From positions 1 to 46,810 of the forward strand of contig NZ_WMLB01000044.1 in the NCBI RefSeq assembly GCF_009709675.1: 46,810 nt of DNA, given 5' to 3'. This DNA comes from Agromyces bracchium (GTDB lineage Bacteria > Actinomycetota > Actinomycetes > Actinomycetales > Microbacteriaceae). The number at the start of each line of letters is the position of its first letter. The stretch's first letter is position 1. A program made the position numbers and the translations under genes. The notes below the pieces were generated by a model. That model did no database searches and was not told where the DNA came from. It worked only from the letters and a program-made list of their open reading frames with translations. This document shows, piece by piece, positions 1-6,996 of this stretch.

Positions 1-193
1 CGGCGAGGGCGTTGTCGTACGAGTCGCCGACGGTTCCGGTGGACGGTTCCGCGCCGAGTTCGATGATCCGGTCGGTGTACACCACGGCAAGGTAGTTCGA
101 CCCATGATCGGCGTGATGGACCAGCCCGTCGAGCTTGCCGCCGGCGGTCCATGCGGCCGTGTTCAGTGCCTGCAACGGCAGGATGTCGGCCTG
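1..193 (-). mobile_element. IS3-family transposase fragment (catalytic-core piece), truncated by the window edge
   Basis: Read leftward, the frame gives ADILPLQALNTAAW, then HHADHGSNYL, YTDRIIELGA and STGTVGDSYDNALA. These are hallmark blocks of the OrfB integrase core of IS3-type transposases: the second D of the DDE triad lies in HHADHGS, and the GDSYDNALAE block leads to the catalytic E. The part reaching that E is cut off by the start of the window, and the N-terminal region is missing because the similarity begins abruptly near 193. This is a remnant rather than an intact gene. It lies just beyond the 3' end of the eCIS operon, so the locus boundary has been a target for insertion sequences. 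Confidence 0.8.
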
Positions 194-238
194 GTTCGGG
201 AACGTGCCGACCACGTTGGTGCGGCGTTTGAAGCTCTC
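194..238 (-). pseudogene. Possible IS256-type transposase scrap fused in frame to the IS3 fragment
   Basis: Immediately upstream of, and in frame with, the IS3 piece the sequence reads ESFKRRTNVVGTFPN. This resembles the KRRTNVVGIFPN block near the C-terminus of IS256/Mutator transposases and is not a normal part of IS3 OrfB. Further upstream the similarity stops. The match is only about 15 residues, so a chance resemblance is possible; the alternative is a recombination scar between two insertion sequences. Confidence 0.4.
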
Positions 239-258
239 ATGTAAAGAGTGGCTCGTAA

Positions 259-492
259 CCGTGTCGCGGCGTCTGGCGCGCGTTCGAAGCGACGACCCTC
301 GCGCCGCGATCCTCGGTCGTGCGCATCGTCACCAGCCGGGATGCCGCCGGCACCGCCTTCCTCAACGCCTTGAGCGGGCGCCCAGCGCTCGTCGAACTGA
401 CCGTCGGCACTGTCGTCGACGACCTCCCCCGCGACGACCTCACCGACTCGTCTCGATCCGTTGACCACGCTCGGGTGGGCTACCCGGGCTGA
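259..492 (+). pseudogene. C-terminal remnant of an unidentified rightward gene
   Basis: After an in-frame stop at 256-258, the frame is open to a TGA at 490-492 and has protein-like composition: VVRIVTSRDAAGTAFLNAL, then VELTVGTVVDDL, ending HARVGYPG. There is no convincing start or ribosome binding site, only an internal GTG near 305. The 5' part was probably removed together with the insertion-sequence rearrangement at 1-240. The stop overlaps the stop of the convergent eCIS gene by about 13 bases. No family was recognised, and a spurious open frame in GC-rich DNA is possible. Confidence 0.3.
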
Positions 493-1646
493 GCGAGTCG
501 CACCGCGATCCTCGCGCTCTCCACGAGCCGATCGACGGCGTCCGCATCGGCACCGAGGTCGGCGGCCTTCGCATGCAGGAGTGCGCTGTCGAGACCTGCC
601 AGCTCCCCCACCGACATCGACTCGACGAGGGTGCGGATCGCTTTCGACGCCTTCCCGCCGCGCAGCGCCGTGGCCGGCGAGGTGAGCACCGCCTCGCGCG
701 CCCCCGCATCGACGACCCTGCGCTCCCCCGCCGCGAAAAGGCCGGCGATCGTTTCGCGCTCGACAGCGGAGAAGTCGACCCGCTTGGGCTGCGTATCCGG
801 GCCGCAGAAGAACGCGTGCTCGCCAAGCTGGGCGAGGAAGCGCCGATGGGCGAGCGGGTCGACGCTCACAGTGCCCGACGCGGTGACCCGGAGGTCCGCG
901 AGCACGACCCAGGGGTCGCAGCAGTCCGGGCACCTTCTGGTGCCGCGCGCCCGGATCTCACGCGAGCACGCGAGCCCGCCCTCCTCGCCACCGACCGGAC
1001 CGCGCGTGGACTCGTCGTGGCAGTCGGGGAGGCTGTCGAGCACGGCGAACGTCCACGACTCCGCGATGCGGCTGTATTCGCACGGATCGCCGTCGCAGCC
1101 GCACGAGCAGGCACCGCGGACGGGACGCGTCTGTTGCTCCGCGTAGCGGATCGCGAGGTAATACGTCCGGTCGGGATCCCGGCGTTGCCGCATCGGCGCA
1201 CACCACGGATCGACCGGCGGCCCACACACGTCGCTCCCGCTCGGCCGCGGCTGGCGGATGTCGATGCGGACCGCGTCGGGAAGGCAGATGTCATCGCCGC
1301 ACGCCGAGAGCGCGAATCCGGGCGACACCGTGACCGACCACGGCACCGGGTCCTGGTCGCGCGTACGGGTCGCCTCGACAGCGAGTCCGCACGACACTCC
1401 CCACCCGTGCACCATGCGATTGTGTCGTCGGGAACGGCCGAGCACCCACTGCTGGAGGCTATCGAGGTCGGCCGGCCCCACGAGCTGGCCCGGGAACCAG
1501 CGCGGGCGCTCGAGCTGCCCGTGGCCGCACCCGCATCCCTCGCCTCCGCACCCGCCGTCGTCGTGACGGCCACCGCAGTCGCGGCATCCCGTGTCCAGGC
1601 CGGTCGACGCGAGCCCCAGGTCGACGGTCGTCATCTGCGCGTGCAT
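480..1646 (-). CDS. eCIS appendage-family protein, Cys-rich N-terminus (388 aa), last gene of the operon
   Basis: The ATG at 1646 is chosen because AAGGAG sits 5 bases upstream; longer readings run into the gene before it. Residues 20-45 are strikingly rich in Cys and Gly (C21, C24, C33, C38, C40). From residue 49 comes RPRWFPGQLVGPADL, then HNRMVHGWGVSCGLAV and VTVSPGFALSACGDDICLPD: the same module as in the products of 1669-3759, 5144-6094 and 6091-6996. More Cys clusters follow (CSCGCDGDPC, CPDCCDP). The C-terminal 130 residues are Ala-rich and probably helical. The family is unnamed to me; its position after the baseplate genes suggests a baseplate- or fibre-associated exterior protein. 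Cys pairs could bind metal or form disulfides after release from the cell. Function is inferred. Confidence 0.75.
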   Translation of the reverse strand: MHAQMTTVDLGLASTGLDTGCRDCGGRHDDGGCGGEGCGCGHGQLERPRWFPGQLVGPADLDSLQQWVLGRSRRHNRMVHGWGVSCGLAVEATRTRDQDPVPWSVTVSPGFALSACGDDICLPDAVRIDIRQPRPSGSDVCGPPVDPWCAPMRQRRDPDRTYYLAIRYAEQQTRPVRGACSCGCDGDPCEYSRIAESWTFAVLDSLPDCHDESTRGPVGGEEGGLACSREIRARGTRRCPDCCDPWVVLADLRVTASGTVSVDPLAHRRFLAQLGEHAFFCGPDTQPKRVDFSAVERETIAGLFAAGERRVVDAGAREAVLTSPATALRGGKASKAIRTLVESMSVGELAGLDSALLHAKAADLGADADAVDRLVESARIAVRLAQPG

Positions 1647-1668
1647 CTCATCTCCTTCGATCGGGGTG

Positions 1669-3759
1669 TCATCGCGTCGTAACAACGAAGACCCAGTGGG
1701 CGGACCCGCCGGCGGTACCGTCATGCAGCGGGCTCGGGATGCTGGGTGGGAAAGGCGCCACGGAGCCCGAGGGGAAGGCATCTCCCGCCCACAGCCGGTC
1801 GAGCTCGTCGTCGCGGAAGACTGTCGAGGCCCAGTCCGCATCAAGCAGCGGGGCTCCCGGATCCTCACCCACCGGCACTCCGGCGACATCGGGCCTCAGG
1901 AGCACGAGAACCGCCGAGGTGCCTGCGAAACGGGCGTCCGGCATCATGAACGTGTAGTCGACTGCACCGTCGGCGCCGGCATCGGCCGCCCCGGGGTCGA
2001 GGTGGAACTCCTCGAAGGCCGGACCGAGCCGCCCGTCGCCGAATTCGCAGTGCCAGGCTCGCAGCCAGTCCCGGGGCGAGGCGACCGCGGCCGGATCCAG
2101 GGCGGACGAGATCGTCAGGCGGAGGCGCGGTTTCTCGAGGAAGTCGTCGTCCGCAGTGGCTGGCCGTCGGCGAGTCCCCGCGGCCGGCCAGACCGCGACC
2201 AGATGCGGCGCATCCACTTCCTCGACCGGTTCCCGCTCGAGGGTGAGCACGATGTGCAGCTCGCCCTGGGGATCGTCGTCGCCCGACGGGACAGCCGGCA
2301 TGACATCGGCCGGAACGGCCTGCGCGATCCCGTCGAACGGAGCCTGGTCGCCGACGTGGATCGCCCAAAGTGCGGCACGGCGCGCGTCGTCGAGCTTCGT
2401 TCCGGCGAGATCCGCGTCGAGCGCCAGCCGATCGGCGGCTCCCGCCCGGATGACACCCGTGGCATCCGAACGCACCATCACGACGAGCGCCGCGCTCTGA
2501 GCGCCCCGGTCCGTACGCATCGCACGGGAGAGGGCGCGCGACCCGCGGGGGCCTTCGACCTCGATGCGATACGCGGCGACGACTCCTCCCGCCGGTGCCG
2601 AGACACGCCCCACCAGTGCGGTCGGCACGAGACGGGCCCGGAACGCCTCGCGCCCGCCCAGCATCCACAGACCCAGCCATCCGTCGGGAGTGGCGAGGTC
2701 GGTGGCGTCCATCGGCCGGTCGAAGGCGATCTCGACCACCGGGTCGTCCCGCAGCGCGGCGACGACGTCCGCTGGGTCGGCACTCGGCCACGGGAACATG
2801 CCCACGATCTTCGGCGCCGCCGCGGTCGGCACCGGGGGGCGGCCACAGCATTCCTCGAGCCGCTCGGCGAGACAGAGGATCAGGGCGAGCATTTCCCGGT
2901 TGGATCGGATGACGGTGCGGGCCCGCTGGTCGACGCGGACGGGCGCGTCGCCGCGCAGCTCGACCGTCGCGAGCGGGATGCAGTCCCCGTCGCATCCGCA
3001 TCCGCCCGCGCAATCGCGGGGCGCCACGCGGTCCAGGCGAGCGCGTCGCGCCCGGACACCCTCGTCGGCGGCCCCGGGCTGCGGACGGTCCGAGCTCTCC
3101 TCGCCCTCTGCGGCCGCGGTGTGTCCCCGTTCCCCGTCGTCCTGACCGCCGAACAGCGCGGAACAGAGCCGGTCGTCCTGCGGATCGCACTCCCCGACGG
3201 TGACCCGCACGGCGAACGCCTCCCGGATCATGCTCGGCACGCATCGCGGGTCGCCGTCGCACGGATCCGGCTCCAGCGCGACGACGTCCGTGCCGCACTC
3301 GCGATAGCACAGCGAGAGTGTCACCGGCCCTTCAGCCACGGGCTCGCCCTGCGGCCGCCCGCATCCGTCGGTCGGCTGCGACGGGTCGACCTCGATGTCG
3401 ACGGGCACCACGATCTCGCGGCCCCTGCCATCGACGCCCGCGCCGGCCGTGAGGACGACCGTGCCGGTCTCGGTCGCGTAGACGTCCAGACCGCAGAGGA
3501 CGCCGCATCCCGTTCCCAGTCGCGTCAAGAGCTCGCGGGTCCCGCGGTGATAGTCCTGCTCGGCCTGCCAGTGCCGCACCTCCATGCGCTTTCGCGGATA
3601 GAACGCATTGCGCTCGAAGGCGGCGAGCGGATCGCCGGAAGGCGCAGGAGCGTGGGGGGCGGCGACCGCGCGCGAGGCGGAACGGCGAGCGTCGCCGCAT
3701 CCGCAGTCGTCCTCTCGCGCGGCTCGAGGGGATCCGATGCCGGCGCTGATATCGGTCAT
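1669..3759 (-). CDS. Large eCIS appendage-family protein with Ig-like repeats (696 aa)
   Basis: ATG at 3759 follows GAGAAGGAGAAG and overlaps the previous stop (ATGA). After a short Cys motif (DDCGCGDAR, residues 18-26), residues about 50-120 carry the shared module: NAFYPRKRMEVRHWQAEQDY, GTGCGVLCGLDVYA, GAGVDGRGREIVVP. A CGCDGDCIPLATVEL segment resembles the Cys block of the downstream paralogue. Then come two segments of SbsA-type Ig-like (Big_5) character: KIVGMFPWPSADPADVV with IAFDRPMDATDLATPDGW, and PHLVAVWPAAGTRRRPATA. This build suits a surface-exposed tail decoration or receptor-binding fibre, but no known adhesin fold is certain. The gene ends 22 bases before the last gene of the operon. 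Confidence 0.75.
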   Translation of the reverse strand: MTDISAGIGSPRAAREDDCGCGDARRSASRAVAAPHAPAPSGDPLAAFERNAFYPRKRMEVRHWQAEQDYHRGTRELLTRLGTGCGVLCGLDVYATETGTVVLTAGAGVDGRGREIVVPVDIEVDPSQPTDGCGRPQGEPVAEGPVTLSLCYRECGTDVVALEPDPCDGDPRCVPSMIREAFAVRVTVGECDPQDDRLCSALFGGQDDGERGHTAAAEGEESSDRPQPGAADEGVRARRARLDRVAPRDCAGGCGCDGDCIPLATVELRGDAPVRVDQRARTVIRSNREMLALILCLAERLEECCGRPPVPTAAAPKIVGMFPWPSADPADVVAALRDDPVVEIAFDRPMDATDLATPDGWLGLWMLGGREAFRARLVPTALVGRVSAPAGGVVAAYRIEVEGPRGSRALSRAMRTDRGAQSAALVVMVRSDATGVIRAGAADRLALDADLAGTKLDDARRAALWAIHVGDQAPFDGIAQAVPADVMPAVPSGDDDPQGELHIVLTLEREPVEEVDAPHLVAVWPAAGTRRRPATADDDFLEKPRLRLTISSALDPAAVASPRDWLRAWHCEFGDGRLGPAFEEFHLDPGAADAGADGAVDYTFMMPDARFAGTSAVLVLLRPDVAGVPVGEDPGAPLLDADWASTVFRDDELDRLWAGDAFPSGSVAPFPPSIPSPLHDGTAGGSAHWVFVVTTR

Positions 3760-5147
3760 GACGCTTCTCCTTCTCGAGTGGGCACAGGGGCGGGTCGATG
3801 GTGCGGGGAGTCTTCGGTTCGCGGGAGCCGGGCGGTTCCGATCCGGATGCCGGGGCCGTCGACATCCGGATCCTGCACCGCATCGTCGAACAGGCCGGGA
3901 GGACCTTCGGCGGGAATCGCATCGACGCCGACGACCGCATCGGCGCCCGTCTCGTGAGCGACCGCGCACGTGCGCGCCCAGACATGCGCGGGGCGCTCGC
4001 TCTGCACGACGACATCCGCCGCGGCGATCTCGTCCGGGGTGCCGTCGACGATGTGCACGCACAGTCGATGCGCGGTCGTCGCGTGCACGGGAAGCCCGGC
4101 ATCCCGGGGGTCGATGAGCGCCGACCGATCGAGATACGCGTTCGCGTCGAGCGCGGGCGGACCCGGATCGGCGGCGACCAGCCCTGTCGTGAGCCCCAAC
4201 GCACTCGTCAGGGGATTCGCGTCCAAGCGCCAGATCTCCGCCGACAGGAGCGGTTCCTCCAGTTCGATGCGCTCGGAGGGGATGCCGGTGCGCCGCGCGA
4301 TCTCGTCGCGGATGCCGTCCGCCGTACCGCGGCGGGCATGCCGGGCGACGGCGTGCGTGACGCGCTCGCGGCGTCCCGAGGTGTCGGTCCGCGGTGGGAG
4401 CTGATCCGGATCGAGGGCCACCCACCGGGCCAGACGGTCGATCCACGGTGCGTCGTCGCGGTCGGGGGCGACCAGCGGCGAGAGCTGCACCGGGAGCTCG
4501 TCCAGGAGCGACGACGTGTGCCGCAGCTGGCTCGCCACGAGACCGAGGTACCGGCCGAGCAGCCCGTCCCCGGAGTCGACCTCGGCGGCGCGGTCGAGCG
4601 CGCGATCCTCGGGTGTCGTCCGGTAGACGATCGGAAGCCGGGTGACGGGTCCGTCGTCGCCGGTGAGGACGAGCAGCTCGGCGACCGACGCCGACCCCTC
4701 CCCGGTCGAGCCGAGCTCGACAGCGACCCACAGGAATCCGTCCTCGCGACAGAAGACGCGCGCGCCGAGGGCGTCCACGGCGGCGGGACGCCACAGCCCC
4801 CGCGGGGTCGCCGGCGCGGAGTCGTCGAAGAGGGAGTCTGCCGGTGTCGGCGCGGTCACGGCCGCGGCCGGTCCCTGCGCGGGAGGCTGTTCGACGCGCG
4901 TCCAGAGGCGCACCCAGGCACCGTCGGGCAGCGGTTCGGCCAGGAGGATGCGCACGTCGCGCCAGCGGTCGTCCGTCGTGGACTCCCGCTCCTGCGGAAG
5001 AGGCCGGCCGGCATCGAGGAGCGCGATCCCTCGCCGCGAAGGCAGTGTCTCGGGCCCCGCGAGCACGAGGGATCCGCGGGAGACCTCGAGGGAGTGCAGC
5101 GCAGCGTCGGTCCAGTCGCCGCGACCCAGCCAGCGGTACACGCTCAT
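3756..5147 (-). CDS. Phage tail protein I-like eCIS baseplate protein (463 aa)
   Basis: ATG at 5147 overlaps the upstream stop (ATGA) and opens with MSVYRWLGRGDW. The middle of the protein matches the tail-protein-I domain of phage-like islands: LLGRYLGLVASQLRHTSSLL, then SPLVAPDRDDAPWIDRLARW, then HARRGTADGIRDEIARRTGI. In P2-like tails this protein links the baseplate wedge to the fibres; here it sits between the baseplate-J genes and the appendage family, matching that job. The N-terminal 180 residues are probably beta-rich, and the last 100 residues are acidic and low in pattern. It would be assembled in the cytosol as part of the baseplate periphery. Confidence 0.8.
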   Translation of the reverse strand: MSVYRWLGRGDWTDAALHSLEVSRGSLVLAGPETLPSRRGIALLDAGRPLPQERESTTDDRWRDVRILLAEPLPDGAWVRLWTRVEQPPAQGPAAAVTAPTPADSLFDDSAPATPRGLWRPAAVDALGARVFCREDGFLWVAVELGSTGEGSASVAELLVLTGDDGPVTRLPIVYRTTPEDRALDRAAEVDSGDGLLGRYLGLVASQLRHTSSLLDELPVQLSPLVAPDRDDAPWIDRLARWVALDPDQLPPRTDTSGRRERVTHAVARHARRGTADGIRDEIARRTGIPSERIELEEPLLSAEIWRLDANPLTSALGLTTGLVAADPGPPALDANAYLDRSALIDPRDAGLPVHATTAHRLCVHIVDGTPDEIAAADVVVQSERPAHVWARTCAVAHETGADAVVGVDAIPAEGPPGLFDDAVQDPDVDGPGIRIGTARLPRTEDSPHHRPAPVPTREGEAS

Positions 5148-6094
5148 GTCTGCACGCCGATCCACTCGACCGTCCACTTCAGCGTGAACGACGCGATGTC
5201 GGCGAGCGCCGGCGCGGCGATCAGCCCGATCGGATTCACCTCGATGAGCGTTCCGCGGACCGGATCGGTCAGCACCGCGCGCAGCAGCGGCACGACCACG
5301 CGGAAGCGGCCCGGCTCGCTCGCCTCGATGTGCGGTGGACCGTCCAGAAGGCACGGTGTCCCGTGCGGGGCCTGCGCGGCGGTGACCTCGCGCGGGCCGA
5401 CGATGCGCGCGACGTACGCGGGGATGTCGCCGAAGCCGGCTTCCGACGTGTCGACATCCGTCCACAGCGCCCACGGCGCGACACCCTGCGCGGAACGAAC
5501 TCGCCACACGGTCTCTCCCGCGACGGTCGCGCCGCTGCCGGCGTACGGCGTGGGGGGCGGGTTGAGAAGCCTCCGGCCCGAGTCATCCGGAGGGCCCAGA
5601 AGCCGACAGGACTGCACGTCGACGTCGGCGAGGACAACGTGGATGCCGGCCGAGACCTGGCCGGGCTCGCGCCACTCGAGCGCGGGGCCGTCGTCGCGGC
5701 GCACGGCACCCTCCGTCGCGCACGCGCCCGGCCGTGTGTCCACCGCGGCTTCGTCGTCGTCCCGCCACCGCAGCACGAGGGTGAACCGGATCGGGCCGCC
5801 GTCCACGCCCCCGGCGACAGCGGGGATCGCCGCCACGCGTGCATCCGGCACGACGAGCTCACGGCCCGCCGCATCGAGCGCATACCCGGCCCCGACGGTG
5901 ACCGACGTGCCTCCCCGGCCTCCGGTGACGGCGAGCCCGGCCGCGATGCCCCAGCCGTGGAGCATCCGGTTGTGCAACCGTCGCAGGCCGGTGTCGACAT
6001 CCTGCTCGGCGTTGAGGTCGTCGGCGGTCAGGAGCTGGCCGGCGAAGAACCGCGGGCTGCGGGCGCGCGGCAGTGCGGGATCTGCGAGAGTCAT
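5144..6094 (-). CDS. eCIS appendage-family protein, clearest copy of the shared module (316 aa)
   Basis: ATG at 6094 follows GAGGAGGAGCC and overlaps the previous stop. The first 85 residues hold the cleanest copy of the module: RFFAGQLLTADDLNAEQDVD, RRLHNRMLHGWGIAAGLAV, then VGAGYALDAAGRELVVPDA. The rest (about 100-316) is a single beta-rich region with a charged RWRDDDEAAVD segment and ends TLKWTVEWIGVQT. No signal peptide or membrane segment is visible, consistent with assembly in the cytosol. Its neighbours on both sides share the module or are baseplate proteins. I infer a baseplate-attached fibre or brace; no enzymatic motif is seen. Confidence 0.75.
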   Translation of the reverse strand: MTLADPALPRARSPRFFAGQLLTADDLNAEQDVDTGLRRLHNRMLHGWGIAAGLAVTGGRGGTSVTVGAGYALDAAGRELVVPDARVAAIPAVAGGVDGGPIRFTLVLRWRDDDEAAVDTRPGACATEGAVRRDDGPALEWREPGQVSAGIHVVLADVDVQSCRLLGPPDDSGRRLLNPPPTPYAGSGATVAGETVWRVRSAQGVAPWALWTDVDTSEAGFGDIPAYVARIVGPREVTAAQAPHGTPCLLDGPPHIEASEPGRFRVVVPLLRAVLTDPVRGTLIEVNPIGLIAAPALADIASFTLKWTVEWIGVQT

Positions 6095-6996
6095 GGCTCC
6101 TCCTCAGGGGATGCCGGGATGGCGGGCCTCGGCGCCGGGAGGAGCGCGAGCCACGTGACGGCGATGCGGGAGATGCGCGACTCCGATCCGGCACGCCCTG
6201 CGGCGGCGGCGTCGATCCGGGCGAGAAGCGCCGCGTCCGGCCGGACGTGATGGCGGACCGTCACGTCGAAGCCGGTCGCCGTGACGTTGCGGGCATCGAT
6301 GCTCGTACCGGTCACGGTCATGGTCGCCGCGACACCGCCATCGCGGAGCAGGTCGATCGTCGACGGGGCGGGACCGGCCGCCATCGCAACGACGGCAGGT
6401 GCGCCCGCGAGCCGATGGGCGCCCAGATCCACGTGCACCGACCAGGCGAGGTCGGTGGGCCATTCCATCCCGCCGTCCGCCCGCGCGACCGCGACCGTGG
6501 GCGAGCCCCGCTCGATGGTACCGGCGAGGGTGCGGGCCGGGCCGGGCCGCCGCATCCACTGCCGGTCGCCGTCGCCCGTGTGCACGACGCCTCCGGCGTC
6601 GAGCCGTGCGAGGGGCACATCCCGCTCGTCGTGGGATCCTGGGTCGGCGAGCCGCACCTGCGCGGCGGGACCGTCGCGGTCGACGCGGAGGACCACCGAG
6701 CGGTCGGAGCCGAGACCTTTCTCGCGACCGGGGTTCCACCGGCACGTCGCTGCGAGCACGCCGACGCGACCGCAGCGATCGATCGCGATCCCCGGGCCGA
6801 CGACGAGCGCCTCGCCTTCCACCGACACGTCGAGGCCGGCCGATACGCCCCACGTGCGGTGGGCCGCGGAATGATGCTGCGCGAGCCGCGCGGTGCGCAG
6901 CTTCGAGTCGTCGCGAAGATCGCGCGCGCGCAGCCATTCCCCGTCGATGTGCTGCATCCGCGGCGCCGCGGCCGCAGACCGGGACCGTGCGTTCAT
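6091..6996 (-). CDS. eCIS appendage-family protein, diverged module (301 aa)
   Basis: ATG at 6996 follows CGGAGG and overlaps the stop of the baseplate gene. The module is recognisable but diverged: RMQHIDGEWLRARDLRDDSK, HRTWGVSAGLDVSVEGEALV, GPGIAIDRCGRVGVL. The remainder is beta-rich, and a C-terminal HHVRPDAALLARIDAAAAG stretch looks helical. It is the first of the four appendage-family genes in transcription order, directly behind the second baseplate-J gene, and so is a candidate for the member that anchors the others. Function is inferred only from position and shared module. Confidence 0.7.
   Translation of the reverse strand: MNARSRSAAAAPRMQHIDGEWLRARDLRDDSKLRTARLAQHHSAAHRTWGVSAGLDVSVEGEALVVGPGIAIDRCGRVGVLAATCRWNPGREKGLGSDRSVVLRVDRDGPAAQVRLADPGSHDERDVPLARLDAGGVVHTGDGDRQWMRRPGPARTLAGTIERGSPTVAVARADGGMEWPTDLAWSVHVDLGAHRLAGAPAVVAMAAGPAPSTIDLLRDGGVAATMTVTGTSIDARNVTATGFDVTVRHHVRPDAALLARIDAAAAGRAGSESRISRIAVTWLALLPAPRPAIPASPEEEP

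Noticed and set aside
163..933. Long minus-strand open frame of 256 codons over the IS scar and the last eCIS gene
   Set aside because: Arg/Gly-rich shadow composition; lies out of frame with the real 388-aa gene and crosses the IS junction.
1591..3957. 788-codon plus-strand open frame
   Set aside because: Antisense shadow of the 696-aa appendage gene; Arg/Gly/Pro-rich, no ribosome binding site and no recognisable motif.
3798..6158. 786-codon plus-strand open frame
   Set aside because: Antisense shadow of the tail-protein-I and appendage genes.
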